Positions 1 through 9,287 are shown, numbered from the stretch's first letter. The stretch is DNA of 64,000 nucleotides from CAWCTB01 sp963798275 (GCA_963798275.1 CAWCTB010000021.1:62001-126000), one strand, 5' to 3'. Numbers and translations are program-made. The notes: generated from the sequence alone by a model not told the origin.

Positions 1-765
1 GAGGGAATCATCCCCCTCGCCCCGTCTTTCGACACCCCCGGCCCGATCACCCGCGCCGTTGCTGATGCGGTAGCGATCCTTCGTTGCCTCAGCGCTTCTG
101 GCGCGGCGAATTTATCCCCCGACCTGGACGAGCCGGTCGCCAACCTGAAGCTGGCGGTCGCGCGAAACCTGGCAGCCGATCTCGACCCCGAGGTCGCCCG
201 CTGCTTCCACGCGGCGGTGGCCGAAATTGCAGGATTGGTGAGCGAAGTAACCGAGTTCGATTTGGCATGGGAGACTCCCCCGGCAATTCGCAGTTACGAA
301 ATTTATCGCTACCACCAGGCGATGTTGCACCGCACGCCGGAGCTGTACGAGCCGCGCACCCTCGACCGCGTGCGCTCGACCGCTGGAGTGAGCGAAGCAG
401 ATTATCAGCGCGGCCTGCAGGAGCTGAAACAATTCAACCTGCAGCAGGTGAGCCGCTTCGACACGCTCGACGCCGTATTGTCTCCGACTGTGCCTGTTGC
501 CGCGCCGGCGCTTGCCGACCTGGAAGCGCTCGACACGGCAGGGCTGCGGCAGTACGAGCTGCGCTACCTGCTGCAGAATACCTTCCCGTTCAGCTCGCTA
601 TGGTGGCCAAGCGTCTCCGTGCTCTGCGGATTCACAACGTCCGGGTTGCCGGTCGGTTTGCAGATCTCCGCCCGTCCGAGTGCCGACCTGGTTGCCTTGC
701 GCCTGGCTCATGCCTACGAGCAGGCCACGGAGTGGCACCAGCGGCAGCCGCCGGATGCCGACTGA
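1..765 (+). CDS. Amidase (amidase signature family), C-terminal part, cut by window edge
   Basis: The reading frame is open from the first base and ends at TGA 763-765. It begins with a segment reading GIIPLAPSFDTPGPITR, typical of the amidase signature family (GatA/AtzF type) around and after the Ser-cisSer-Lys catalytic core, which would lie upstream of the window. About 254 residues are visible. The C-terminal part contains SPTVPVAAP and a FPFSSLWWPSVSVLCGF segment followed by GLPVGLQI, the usual family ending. The protein probably hydrolyses an amide or carbamate; substrate cannot be told. It lies 85 bases upstream of mutY on the same strand. It could be a GatA paralogue, but the C-terminus is not distinctive enough to say. 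Confidence 0.85.
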   Translation, partial: EGIIPLAPSFDTPGPITRAVADAVAILRCLSASGAANLSPDLDEPVANLKLAVARNLAADLDPEVARCFHAAVAEIAGLVSEVTEFDLAWETPPAIRSYEIYRYHQAMLHRTPELYEPRTLDRVRSTAGVSEADYQRGLQELKQFNLQQVSRFDTLDAVLSPTVPVAAPALADLEALDTAGLRQYELRYLLQNTFPFSSLWWPSVSVLCGFTTSGLPVGLQISARPSADLVALRLAHAYEQATEWHQRQPPDAD

Positions 766-850
766 CCAGCGCGCAAAGCCCCGGGGAAATTCGGCGTTTG
801 GGCTGCTCCGCCATCGATGGGTGCTCGGCTCTGGTTAGAATGAAGCCCTG

Positions 851-1870
851 ATGCCGATCCTCCCATCGCGCGAGTTGAGTGCACTTCGCCGCTCGCTCCT
901 TGCGTGGTATGACGCGAACCGTCGCGATCTGCCTTGGCGCAAGGACGCCGACCCGTATCGCGTCTGGGTGTCGGAGGTCATGCTGCAGCAGACGCGCGTT
1001 GCCGCCGTGATCGAGCACTACGCGCGATTCATGAAACGCTTTCCGACGGTGCAGGCGCTGGCGGCAGCGCGGGAGCAAAGCGTTCTCGCCGCCTGGAGCG
1101 GACTGGGCTACTACCATCGCGCCCGGCGCATGCATCAGGCGGCCAGGGCGATTGCCCGCGAGCGTAAAGGTGAGTTTCCCAACCGCGCTGCCGGCTGGCT
1201 AGAGCTGCCTGGCATCGGGCGCTACACCGCCGCCGCGATTGCCAGCATTGCCTTCGCAGAACCAGTCGCAGTGGTCGATGGCAACGTCGAGCGCGTACTC
1301 GCTCGTCTCACCGGAATCGCTGAAGGCAGGGAAGCGGTGTGGACGCAGGCGGAGACGCTGCTCGACCGTCATCGCCCCGGCGACTTCAACCAGGCCATGA
1401 TGGAGCTGGGCGCGACCATCTGCGCCCCGCGGGCTCCGCAATGCCTGGCATGTCCGTTGATGCAGTGGTGCAAGACGCGCGGAGCCGAGCCGCCGCGGCC
1501 GCAACCGGCTCGCAATCGCCAACGGCTCAGCTACGCGCTGGTGCGGCGAAGTGACGCAGTGCTGCTGGTGCAGCGCGCTACCGACGCTCGTCTCATGGCA
1601 GGCATGTGGGAGCTGCCGGAAATCCCAGGCAACGAATTCGACGGCGACCAGCCGATCGCAACCTTCCGCCACTCCATCACCAACACCGACTACAGTATTG
1701 CGGTTTACCGGTTGCCCGCGCGCCGGAGGGAGACTGGCAGCCAGCACCGCTGGTTCACGCCGCGCGAATGGCAGCGATTGCCGCTCACCGGACTGACCCG
1801 CAAGATCCTGCGTAAGCTCATGCCTGAGTCCGGCAGCGCGCTGGCCGAATCTAAAAAGCGTAATGATTGA
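851..1870 (+). CDS. mutY: A/G-specific adenine glycosylase MutY
   Basis: Removes adenine mispaired with 8-oxoguanine in base excision repair. The 339-residue protein has the full family layout: an N-terminal LPWRKDADPYRVWVSE block with MLQQTRV, the helix-hairpin-helix ELPGIGRYTAAAIAS, the VDGNVERV segment carrying the catalytic Asp, and the four-cysteine iron-sulfur loop (C-x6-C-x2-C-x5-C in CAPRAPQCLACPLMQWC). The C-terminal third is the NUDIX-like domain that recognises 8-oxoG (ALVRRSDAVLLVQR onward). Length is normal for the family. The next gene begins 15 bases after the stop and its AGGAGG overlaps the end of this gene, so the two may be co-transcribed. Confidence 0.96.
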   Translation: MPILPSRELSALRRSLLAWYDANRRDLPWRKDADPYRVWVSEVMLQQTRVAAVIEHYARFMKRFPTVQALAAAREQSVLAAWSGLGYYHRARRMHQAARAIARERKGEFPNRAAGWLELPGIGRYTAAAIASIAFAEPVAVVDGNVERVLARLTGIAEGREAVWTQAETLLDRHRPGDFNQAMMELGATICAPRAPQCLACPLMQWCKTRGAEPPRPQPARNRQRLSYALVRRSDAVLLVQRATDARLMAGMWELPEIPGNEFDGDQPIATFRHSITNTDYSIAVYRLPARRRETGSQHRWFTPREWQRLPLTGLTRKILRKLMPESGSALAESKKRND

Positions 1871-1885
1871 GGAGGATTTTGGGGA

Positions 1886-2383
1886 ATGGCAGCACTCGAT
1901 TCAGGTACGCTCGCGCCGGAGTTCACGCTTCCCACGCTCGACGGCAAGCTGATTTCTTTGACGGAAGCGCGTAAACAGGGCCCGGTCCTGCTGCTCTTCT
2001 TCAAGGTCAGTTGCCCGGTGTGCCAGTATGCCGCTCCATTCATCGAGCGAGTGTACCGCGCCAATCACGACGACCGCATCACGGTGCTTGGCATCTCGCA
2101 GGACAATGCCGCCAAGACCCGCCAATTTCTGCGCGAGTATGGAGTGACTTTCCCGGTCGCGATCGACGATCTCGACAGCTACACAGTTTCCAACGCGTAC
2201 GGCCTTACCAATGTTCCCACCGCTTTCCTCATAGACGCGAACGGTGGCGTCGATGTCTCCTCGGTCGGCTGGTCGAAGCAGGATGTGGAGACGATCAACG
2301 CTCGCCTGGCGGCGTACCGTAACGCGAGCCCGACTGCGTTGTGGCGGAAGGGCGAAGACATCCGCGATTTCCGCGCTGGTTGA
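1886..2383 (+). CDS. Peroxiredoxin/TlpA-like thioredoxin-fold protein
   Basis: A 165-residue thioredoxin-fold protein of the AhpC/TSA-redoxin type. The opening LDSGTLAPEFTLPTLDG is the standard redoxin N-terminus. The active site is CPVC within KVSCPVCQYAAP (about residues 45-55), and the cis-proline region is NVPTAFLID. No signal peptide is evident, so it is probably cytoplasmic, unlike exported TlpA/ResA. It probably acts as a thiol reductase or peroxidase. An AGGAGG about ten bases before the ATG supports the start. It directly follows mutY, which fits an oxidative-damage theme, but this is inference. Confidence 0.85.
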   Translation: MAALDSGTLAPEFTLPTLDGKLISLTEARKQGPVLLLFFKVSCPVCQYAAPFIERVYRANHDDRITVLGISQDNAAKTRQFLREYGVTFPVAIDDLDSYTVSNAYGLTNVPTAFLIDANGGVDVSSVGWSKQDVETINARLAAYRNASPTALWRKGEDIRDFRAG

Positions 2384-2539
2384 AGCTCCAAAAACTGATC
2401 CGCGGTCCGCGGATCACAAGCTTGACGCCGAACACTAAGCAGACACTGCCACTTGGCGCCACAATTGCGCCGACACCTCTTCTCATGCCGTAGAATGGAG
2501 GGTTTTGCTGGTGTGCTCGCACACCGCTGGAGGCCCCCT

Positions 2540-4240
2540 ATGCGCAAAGCCGTCCTACTTACCCTGTTCCTTGCCGTTATCGTGACCCTGATTGTTGCCG
2601 AGAGTGCTCCGAAAAGTCAGAGCGCCGCCGTTCCCGTTCCCAAAGTTACGGGCCTTTCGCCCGCGGCTGAGCAGGCGATGGCCTCCATCGATTCCGAAAA
2701 AATTCGCGCCCACGTGAAGTTCCTGGCCAGCGACCTGCTCGAAGGTCGTGGCACCGGCCAGCGCGGCGGCGACATTGCCGCCGAGTACATCGCAACCCAG
2801 TTTGCGCTGTACGGCCTGAAGCCTGCGGGCGATAACGGCAGCTACCTGCAGAAGGTGCCGATGATGGGCATCCTCACCCTCGACGACAGTACGTACTCGC
2901 TGCTGCCCGACAAGGGCCAGCCCATGAATCTTCGCAATCGCGACGACATCGTGGCCATGGACGAAACCGGTCAGACATCGGACGAAGTCGACGCCCCAAT
3001 CGTCTGGATGGGCTACGGCATCGACGCCCCTGAGTACCACTGGAACGACTACAAGGGCGCCGACGTGAAGGGCAAGGTGCTGCTGATGATGGTCAACGAG
3101 CCGTCTTCCGCCGACCCGAAATTCTTCAACGGCAAGGCCCTCACCTATTACGGACGCTGGACCTATAAGTACGAAGAAGCGGCGCGCATGGGAGCTGTGG
3201 GCGTTATCCTCATCCACAAAACCGACATGGCCAGCTATGGCTGGGATGTGGTCCGCAATTCCTGGTCAGGCGAGCGCTCCTACCTGCGCAACGATCCCGC
3301 TCCCAAGCTCAAGGTCGCTTCCTGGGTGCAACTCGATGTCGCGCGCAAGTTGATGCAGGACTGCGGCAAGAACCTCGACGAGATGATGGCCGCAGCGCAG
3401 AAGCCCGGATTCCAGGCCGAGGCCCTGCCCGCCAGATTCAAGGCGCACATCGTGAGCAAGATACGTCCGTTCGACGCAAACAATGTCGTTGCTGTGCTGC
3501 CCGGTTCTGACGCTGCGCTGAAAGACCAGAGCATTCTCTACAGCGCGCACTACGACCACCTGGGCATCGTGCCGGGCATGCCGGGCGACAACATCTACAA
3601 CGGCGCGCAGGACAACGCGACCGGGGTCGGCATTCTGCTGGAACTGGCGCGCGTCTACGCCGACGCCAAGGCGCAGCCCAAGCGATCGGTCTACTTCGTT
3701 TCGGTGACGGCGGAGGAGCAAGGCCTGCGCGGCTCGGAATATTTCGGTAAGCATCCGCCAGTGCCGGCGAAGGAAATCTCGCTCGATCTGAACTACGACG
3801 ACATTCCGCCGTTGGGCGTGCCCGAAGAAGTGAACGTCTCCGGCGCTGAGCGCACCACGTTTTATCCCACGGTGCAAAGCACGGCGAAACAGTTTGGCTT
3901 GGCCATCGTGCCCGACTCCAATCCCGGGGCCGGACATTACTATCGCTCCGACCACTTCAGCCTGGCGCGGGTCGGCGTGCCCTCGTTTTCCATCGGCACG
4001 GGCGACCTGTACCAGGGCCACGATCGGGAATGGGGATTGCAGAAGGCGCGCGAGTTTGTCGCCAAGGATTATCACCACCCCAGCGACGAATACCATTCGG
4101 ACATGGACTTCCGCAGCGACGAGGTGGTTGCGCGCTTTGGATTTGCGCTGGGATGGGAGGCCGCGAACCAGAGCGGCGAAGTCGGCTGGCAGCCGGGAGA
4201 CGAATTCTCCCAGGCCCGCACGGCCAGTGGCGCGCAGTAG
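2540..4240 (+). CDS. Secreted M28 family zinc aminopeptidase with PA-like insert
   Basis: Start chosen at 2540 because CTGGAGG lies just upstream and the product then begins with a signal/anchor sequence (MRKAVLLTLFLAVIVTLIVAE); an ATG 87 bases upstream would add an unlikely tail. The protein is about 566 residues. After an SIDSEKIRAHVKFLASDLLEGRG segment typical of M28 peptidases there is a protease-associated-like region (about residues 150-290), then the catalytic domain with zinc ligands in SAHYDHLG and NGAQDNATGVGILLEL, the catalytic Glu pair in VTAEEQGLRGSEYF, and a HYYRSDHFSLARVGVPSF segment. It likely hydrolyses peptides in the periplasm or outside the cell. It converges on the dehydratase gene, separated by a long imperfect hairpin. 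Confidence 0.92.
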   Translation: MRKAVLLTLFLAVIVTLIVAESAPKSQSAAVPVPKVTGLSPAAEQAMASIDSEKIRAHVKFLASDLLEGRGTGQRGGDIAAEYIATQFALYGLKPAGDNGSYLQKVPMMGILTLDDSTYSLLPDKGQPMNLRNRDDIVAMDETGQTSDEVDAPIVWMGYGIDAPEYHWNDYKGADVKGKVLLMMVNEPSSADPKFFNGKALTYYGRWTYKYEEAARMGAVGVILIHKTDMASYGWDVVRNSWSGERSYLRNDPAPKLKVASWVQLDVARKLMQDCGKNLDEMMAAAQKPGFQAEALPARFKAHIVSKIRPFDANNVVAVLPGSDAALKDQSILYSAHYDHLGIVPGMPGDNIYNGAQDNATGVGILLELARVYADAKAQPKRSVYFVSVTAEEQGLRGSEYFGKHPPVPAKEISLDLNYDDIPPLGVPEEVNVSGAERTTFYPTVQSTAKQFGLAIVPDSNPGAGHYYRSDHFSLARVGVPSFSIGTGDLYQGHDREWGLQKAREFVAKDYHHPSDEYHSDMDFRSDEVVARFGFALGWEAANQSGEVGWQPGDEFSQARTASGAQ

Positions 4241-4260
4241 CGCCAACGGAATTGATATGC

Positions 4261-4305
4261 GTGCCCCACCCTAGTCCGCGGGCGGTGCGGACAGGGCGGG
4301 TGCAC
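4261..4305. repeat. Imperfect long hairpin between convergent genes (terminator or REP-like palindrome)
   Basis: The arms 4261-4279 and 4287-4305 are near-complementary (outer GTGC..CCCACCCT with AGGGCGGGTGCAC, inner GTCCGC with GCGGAC) around a seven-base loop. It fills the gap between the M28 peptidase stop (4240) and the dehydratase stop (4308). No T-run follows, so it resembles a REP-type palindrome that could end transcription from both sides. Confidence 0.6.
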
Positions 4306-4307
4306 TG

Positions 4308-5312
4308 CTACGCCATCGCGTCCGGATGCGCTACCAACTCCGCGAACTTCGCCAGATCGATGTTTCCCCCGCTCACCACGCAGACGATTTTTCCCGTGCC
4401 GCATTTCCCGCTGAGGCCGGCGGCTACGGCACAAGCGCCCGCGCCCTCGGCGATCACGTGGTTGCGCACCGCGACCAGGCGCATGGCCTGACGGATCTCC
4501 TCGAGCGTCGAGACGATCGAACCGGCCAACAGATGATGCGCCAGCGCCCACATCCGCGGAAAGACCGACTTGCCTCCGCAGCCGTCCACCCAACTCGACT
4601 TCCAGCCGGGAAAGCTCTGCGCCGATCCGGCTGCAAAAGAGCGCGCGAGTGGGGACGCCGTTTCGGGTTCGGCTGCGAATACCTTCACGTGAGGCGCACG
4701 CTCTTTCATGGCGGCAGCGATCCCGCACGACAAGCCTCCTCCGCCGAACGACGCTACGACGCAAGCCACGTCAGGCAGGTCTTCCAGGATTTCCAGCCCA
4801 ACCGAAGCATTGCCTGCGATGAACTGGTCGTCTTCGAAGGGATGCACAAAGGTTCCGCTCATCGCCGGATGGGTGCGTTGGGCCAGCGCCGTCCAACATT
4901 GATCGAACGATGCCATCACGATCGCGGCGCCCAGCCGGCGCGTCGCATTCAGCTTGGCGGCCGGGGCTGTATCCATCACCAGCACCTTGCACGGCACACC
5001 GGCCTTGCGCGCCGCCAGGGCCACTCCCTGGGCAGCGTTGCCGGCGCTGACGGTCCACACGCCGTGCCGCCGTTGCTCTTCGGGCAGCAGCCGGACCGCG
5101 TTATAGGCTCCCCGAATCTTGAACGAGCCGATGGGTTGCATGCACTCCAGCTTCAGGTAAATCTCGGCTTCGCCGTCGTAGTTCAGCCGCACCAGCGGAG
5201 TGCGTATTGCCGCTTCGTAAACGTGCTTGCGCGCATCCGCGATGAGTCCTACAGGAATATTTCGCGGTGCGGCCTGCTCGCGTGAAAGATCGGTTGTCAT
5301 CGAAACCATCAT
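4308..5312 (-). CDS. PLP-dependent serine/threonine dehydratase (IlvA/TdcB-like, catalytic domain only)
   Basis: Deaminates threonine or serine to the 2-oxo acid. The PLP lysine sits in PIGSFKIRGAYNA, the phosphate-binding glycine loop in ASFGGGGLSCG, and the substrate region in TVSAGNAAQG. With the start at 5312 the protein is about 334 residues, the length of single-domain catabolic dehydratases; the C-terminal ACT-like regulatory domain of biosynthetic IlvA is absent. The open frame extends further upstream, but that part reads through the palindromic repeat region and is not protein-like; GTGGGACGCT precedes the chosen ATG. Two further ATGs lie within four codons, so the exact start is uncertain. 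It may instead be a serine racemase/dehydratase. Confidence 0.88.
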   Translation of the reverse strand: MMVSMTTDLSREQAAPRNIPVGLIADARKHVYEAAIRTPLVRLNYDGEAEIYLKLECMQPIGSFKIRGAYNAVRLLPEEQRRHGVWTVSAGNAAQGVALAARKAGVPCKVLVMDTAPAAKLNATRRLGAAIVMASFDQCWTALAQRTHPAMSGTFVHPFEDDQFIAGNASVGLEILEDLPDVACVVASFGGGGLSCGIAAAMKERAPHVKVFAAEPETASPLARSFAAGSAQSFPGWKSSWVDGCGGKSVFPRMWALAHHLLAGSIVSTLEEIRQAMRLVAVRNHVIAEGAGACAVAAGLSGKCGTGKIVCVVSGGNIDLAKFAELVAHPDAMA

Positions 5313-5449
5313 AGCGTCCCACTCTTTTGCTTCGCAAAAAGGATGGGGTAATCGGCGATCCGAAATCGCTTTGAAGCTGCAAACCAGCTGTAATCGGCAC
5401 ATTTGCGGCACCGGTAAGAGTGCTGCGGGAAAACTGGGGAACGCCGGTT

Positions 5450-5550
5450 CCTCGCGGACTGAAGTCCGCTCGGAATGGCAAGAATCAAGGGATCTTTGCG
5501 GCACGGCTGAAGTCGTGCCCTTTCAAAACAACGTCGAGTTAGTCTGCAAA
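5450..5550. repeat. Dispersed palindromic repeat (copy also at 61.77 kb)
   Basis: Two palindromes sit here: GCGGACT/AGTCCGC at 5454-5469 and GGCACGGCT/AGTCGTGCC at 5500-5519. The second is embedded in a longer unit that recurs at about 61771-61830, where TTTGCGGCACGGCTTCAAG and then a CTCGAGTTA motif follow in the same order. It lies between two minus-strand genes, downstream of the TonB-like gene (stop 5568) and upstream of the dehydratase start. Confidence 0.65.
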
Positions 5551-5567
5551 ACTTGCGGACCGCTACA

Positions 5568-7355
5568 TCAGTGGATGTGGTACATGCGAAACGGGATCTG
5601 CACCACCGCTTCCAGCGCGATGGGTTCGCCATTCTTGGTTCCGGGGCGGAAGTGCCAACGCGAGAGGGCGCGCACGGCGCTGGCATCGAGCCGGTCATCG
5701 AGGCTGTTCAGCACCTTGATGTCGCTGACCGTTCCATCAGCGCCGATTACCGCGTAGAGCGTGACTGTCCCTTCCACATGATCGCGCAGGGCGTCAGCGG
5801 TATAGGCGGGATCGACCTTGCTGATGGCTACCGGCGCAGTGGGCGCGCTCTTGTCGGAGGTCTGCTTCAACTCGGCAAAGCGAATGATCCAGCTTCCCGT
5901 CGCTGAGGTCAGGTTCGGCATGTTCAGCACCAGCGAGTAATACTTCTTCGTGCCGAAGACGCGGTTTTCGATGTCGTCGACGTCGAGACTGGCCGGCGGT
6001 GCTGCCGGAGGTGGCTGGCGGGTTACGCTCGGCACCAGCGGATTCATTGCCGCGGCGATGATGCGCTTGCGCTCTTCCATCTGCGAATCGGCTGGCTGTG
6101 CGGATTTGCCGTTCGGCGTTCCCGCGACCGCCGAGGTTGTCACTCCCGGAGGCGCTGCGCCTACCATGATGCCGCCAGGCAAGCCGTTCGTGTTGCCGCC
6201 GCCATTTCCCTTGCCGCTTCCGCCGCCCGGCCCGCTCCCGGTCGCGTTGGGATTGCCGGGTACATTTGGCGTACCCGGAGCATTGGGTTTGCCACTCGGG
6301 GAAGCGTGAAACTCGCCGCTACGATTTCCGTTGGGAACCTCGATGGGCCCGTGCACATCGGCAGGGTTCAACCCCAATGCGATGATCTGCCCCTGTCCCC
6401 GCGAGGCCGACAGCCCGGACAGGCTCGGTTGCGCGGGAGCGCCTTTGGCCGCGGCTTGTCCCGGCTCGCCCGCACCGCTGGCACGCTGCGGCGCTACCGG
6501 CAGTTTCGGCGCCTGCGCCTGCTCCTGCATTTGCGCCATGTTCATCTGCCCGCTCTTCAGCTTAAGCTGGTCGGGGGACAGCGGCGGTTCCACTACCGAC
6601 GGTTGCGGCACTCCCGCAACCTTGAGCTTGGGCTTGATCGCCGATACGTCCGCGGTCGGTTCCACGACGGTCGGGCGCAGCTCTTTGGGAACCAGCAGCT
6701 TCGGCTCCACCCCCGAGAGATCGGCGGTGGGCTCTACCACCTGTTGCTGGAATTGCCGGATCTTGATCTGCGAAACCTTTTGCGCTGAAGCTGCGATCGG
6801 CTGCGTCGAGGGCACCGGCGTCCACGCCACAATATTGGGCAGCGGCACATCGCGGTTCAGCTTCACCTTGGGCGGCGTGATGATGGTCTGATGATTGTTG
6901 TCGGCCTCTGCCGGTACCGACAGGATTTCCTGCTTGGCCAGCTTCGGCTCGCCCTTGCGCGGCTTGGCTTCCCCCTTCTGCCCCGAATTGATCGGCGGCA
7001 GGTATTCGCTTACCGGGTAATACTCGATCTTTGTGTTCTCGTAGGGTGACGCTAACTTCACCGGTCGGTTGAACATCGATAAGCTCGAGATGAAATACAC
7101 CAGCGCGATGAAGGCGATGTGTCCGCCATACGATTCGACAAATCGCAGCGGCGGAAGGCTGGTGGAAATGAAGGTATCGGGATGGACCGCAACCGGTTGC
7201 GCGGTGATTTCCACGGGCGGCGGCTCATGGCGCCACAGAAAGTCAGCGAGATTTTGGCGGAATACCCGGTGCCACGGCTCCAGTTCACAGAGCAGTGCGG
7301 GCGCATCACCCTCTGAGGAGTCGAGTTCGGGCCGCGCCGCGGTGGCTTCGGACAT
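5568..7355 (-). CDS. TonB-like energy transducer / TonB C-terminal domain protein
   Basis: A protein of about 595 residues with a single membrane anchor near residues 70-95 (HIAFIALVYFISSLSMFN), a very long proline-, alanine- and glycine-rich periplasmic linker, and a C-terminal TonB domain (KVDPAYTADALRDHVEGTV, then ALSRWHFRPGTKNGEPI). TonB proteins carry proton-motive force from the inner membrane to outer-membrane receptors; the N-terminal cytoplasmic stretch of about 65 residues is longer than in classical TonB. Start 7355 was preferred because upstream in-frame sequence is low-complexity and not protein-like. The linker has a glycine/asparagine-rich block near residues 345-400. No ExbB/ExbD lies nearby. 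It might serve the Oar-like receptor at 32-36 kb, which is inference. Confidence 0.85.
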   Translation of the reverse strand: MSEATAARPELDSSEGDAPALLCELEPWHRVFRQNLADFLWRHEPPPVEITAQPVAVHPDTFISTSLPPLRFVESYGGHIAFIALVYFISSLSMFNRPVKLASPYENTKIEYYPVSEYLPPINSGQKGEAKPRKGEPKLAKQEILSVPAEADNNHQTIITPPKVKLNRDVPLPNIVAWTPVPSTQPIAASAQKVSQIKIRQFQQQVVEPTADLSGVEPKLLVPKELRPTVVEPTADVSAIKPKLKVAGVPQPSVVEPPLSPDQLKLKSGQMNMAQMQEQAQAPKLPVAPQRASGAGEPGQAAAKGAPAQPSLSGLSASRGQGQIIALGLNPADVHGPIEVPNGNRSGEFHASPSGKPNAPGTPNVPGNPNATGSGPGGGSGKGNGGGNTNGLPGGIMVGAAPPGVTTSAVAGTPNGKSAQPADSQMEERKRIIAAAMNPLVPSVTRQPPPAAPPASLDVDDIENRVFGTKKYYSLVLNMPNLTSATGSWIIRFAELKQTSDKSAPTAPVAISKVDPAYTADALRDHVEGTVTLYAVIGADGTVSDIKVLNSLDDRLDASAVRALSRWHFRPGTKNGEPIALEAVVQIPFRMYHIH

Positions 7356-7459
7356 CACCCCTACCCTTGGAAATCGATACCCGATTATATCGAAAAACTC
7401 TGCCCTCCCTTTCGCAAGCTTGGCTGACGTGCCATGATGAAGCTTTCGCAGGAGCTTGC

Positions 7460-7942
7460 ATGATCCGTCACCGTCTCGTCTTCGCCAGCCTGTTCTTCCT
7501 GTCTCTCGCTTCCGCGCTGGCCCAGCAACCACCGCAGCCCCCGGCCCGTGGTTTCGATCCGGCCACCGATCCCTCGGGGATGTACACGTTCTTAAAGGAA
7601 GGCGATTTCGTTCAGATCACCCTGGAAAATGGGGAGCTCTCCGGGTACGTGTCGCGCTTCGGCGACAGCGATACCGACAAAGGCCAGTTTATCGATCAGT
7701 TCTTCGACAGAGGCTCGCTCAAGGACAATCAGCTCTATTTCAAGACTAAGACTGTCCATGGCGTCTGGTACGAATGCACGGGCACGATCTCCGTCGTGGC
7801 CGGCAAACAACCGGGGCAGGAAGGCTACCGCGTCATCAAAGGCACGGTGAAGCGCCACCTGACCGATGCCAGTGGCGGCGAAACGGTCAGCGAGCGCAAG
7901 GTCGAACTCACGTCATTCCCCGCGGACTTAGGCAAACCCTAG
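7460..7942 (+). CDS. Secreted hypothetical protein
   Basis: Start 7460 follows AGGAG and gives a clear signal peptide (MIRHRLVFASLFFLSLASALAQ) for a 160-residue exported protein. The mature part is hydrophilic, with a DPSGMYTFLKEGDFVQITLE segment and alternating hydrophobic residues suggesting a small beta-sheet fold, plus a single cysteine in WYECTG. No known domain is recognised. It is transcribed away from the TonB-like gene, the two starts lying about 100 bases apart, so they share a divergent promoter region. An open frame continuing upstream is rejected because it would bury the signal peptide. Confidence 0.7.
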   Translation: MIRHRLVFASLFFLSLASALAQQPPQPPARGFDPATDPSGMYTFLKEGDFVQITLENGELSGYVSRFGDSDTDKGQFIDQFFDRGSLKDNQLYFKTKTVHGVWYECTGTISVVAGKQPGQEGYRVIKGTVKRHLTDASGGETVSERKVELTSFPADLGKP

Positions 7943-7960
7943 AACTGGTCAGAGGGCCTG

Positions 7961-8473
7961 CTAGTGGGTGTCTTTCTCGGCCACCGATTGCGGTGACAGC
8001 TTGCGCTGGATGTAAATCACATGGCCGTCTTCCATGCTGGCGAGTTCCCCATAGAGACGCTGCAGGGGCCCCTTCGCGGTGGTGGCGGCAAGGGACTTAT
8101 AAAAGGTCTGGGCTGACTCCTCCGCGTCCAGAGCCACCTGCAACGCGCGCTTTCTTGCGTTGCCCCCAACCCCCGACAGCAGGTCGCTCTTCTCCAGCCT
8201 GGGGACCTCGATGAATTCGAGCAGGTCTTCTTCCGTGAGCGAGCAACTGCGGTTGCCATACAGCTCGTTGTACTTACTCTGGAGCAGCGTGCCGTGGCCG
8301 CGCTCCTCCGCCGCCATATCCCGGAATACGCCGGCGATTTCCAGGGATTCGGGGTCACGGAACTCGACGAACATTTGCGCCAGGCGGTGATAAATGTCGG
8401 CGTTCCTTTCTTCAATGAAGATGGCAACGTGCAGCGCTTCTTGAGGGTCAAGGCTGGCGAAAGACCGTTTCAT
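7961..8473 (-). CDS. Ferritin-like / rubrerythrin-type diiron protein
   Basis: A 170-residue four-helix protein with spaced carboxylate and histidine ligands: EERNADIYH in helix 1, AAEERGHG in helix 2, LDAEESAQTFY in helix 3 and MEDGH in helix 4. This is the E/ExxH pattern of ferritin-like diiron proteins. No C-terminal rubredoxin CxxC pair is present, so it is the erythrin-only form. It may act in peroxide removal or iron handling. GGGAG five bases before the ATG at 8473 sets the start; the frame upstream reads non-protein sequence. The next minus-strand gene upstream (8648-9016) may be co-regulated. Confidence 0.85.
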   Translation of the reverse strand: MKRSFASLDPQEALHVAIFIEERNADIYHRLAQMFVEFRDPESLEIAGVFRDMAAEERGHGTLLQSKYNELYGNRSCSLTEEDLLEFIEVPRLEKSDLLSGVGGNARKRALQVALDAEESAQTFYKSLAATTAKGPLQRLYGELASMEDGHVIYIQRKLSPQSVAEKDTH

Positions 8474-8647
8474 GAACACTCCCGTGGTATAGAACCTGAG
8501 GCAGCATTGTAACGGTTGGGTGGGGGTAGGAAAGGGAAACCGGGACGGCGACCAGCAAGTCGTTCCTGAAACGGGAATGGTCCAGAATGGGGGAAAGGAT
8601 TGGAACTCCGGACTCGGCCTCACCAGCAGACAGCCGGTGCCCGCAGT

Positions 8648-9016
8648 TCAGCCGACTTTCTGTTTGGCCCGCTCGGCCTCAATCCGGGCGATGGTACGTT
8701 TCAACCAATGCTTTACGTTTTCCCGCAGATCCTCTTCCGACTGGGGCGTTGCGATCGTAATACCGTTCCGATCCAGGGGAATGTGGTGGCAGGGTACGTC
8801 TTCTCCGCGATACTGTTCCGGCACAAAGTCGTAGAGCAGGCATTCGTGGCAGGCATGCGGACGGGTGGGATCGCCATGGTTCAGGCAGCTCAGCGAATCC
8901 TGAAAGATCGACGCTGGTCCCCAGGGCGTGCTGTACCAGTTCCCATAACCGCCCTGTTCAAGAAAGTTCAGCTCATACCGCAAGACTTCCAGAACGTCGC
9001 GCTTGTCCTCTGACAT
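8648..9016 (-). CDS. Conserved-looking Cys/His-rich small protein, function unknown
   Basis: A 122-residue soluble protein with a very clear GGGGAGG ribosome site six bases before ATG 9016. The middle has a Cys/His cluster: SCLNHGD, then PHACHECLLYD, then VPCHHIPLD, giving four cysteines and several histidines within about 40 residues, which could hold a metal ion or a cluster. The C-terminus is a charged amphipathic helix ending in basic residues. I do not recognise the family. Its position upstream of a ferritin-like gene on the same strand, with a CRP/FNR-like palindrome about 75-90 bases upstream, is compatible with redox or iron control; that is inference. Confidence 0.75.
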   Translation of the reverse strand: MSEDKRDVLEVLRYELNFLEQGGYGNWYSTPWGPASIFQDSLSCLNHGDPTRPHACHECLLYDFVPEQYRGEDVPCHHIPLDRNGITIATPQSEEDLRENVKHWLKRTIARIEAERAKQKVG

Positions 9017-9089
9017 TGGGCACCTCCCCGGGATGGCTCCTCTGCGTCTTTGCTTAGTGCGATTGTCGGCTGATTGCGCACCCCCGGGC

Positions 9090-9105
9090 TGTGACGCACC
9101 TCACG
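9090..9105. promoter_or_regulatory. CRP/FNR-family-like palindrome
   Basis: TGTGA-CGCACC-TCACG matches the CRP-family pattern TGTGA-N6-TCACA at nine of ten half-site bases. It lies between the divergent starts of the Cys/His-rich protein (9016, minus) and the patatin-like gene (9288, plus). Single occurrence; a chance match is possible. Confidence 0.4.
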
Positions 9106-9287
9106 TGTGAATGTGATCTTTGAGCACGCGGCGTGCCGTTTCCCGGCGGTTGCTCGTCCCGAACTAGCCACTTGTTTTTTCAAGCAGTTCTGCTAGCCTC
9201 TCGTTCAGTCTTTTCCGGAACCGCCGTGCCGTCATCAAACGACGTAGGCGGAGTCCGGACACGTGACGGCGTTCAGGGGTGTCGTCC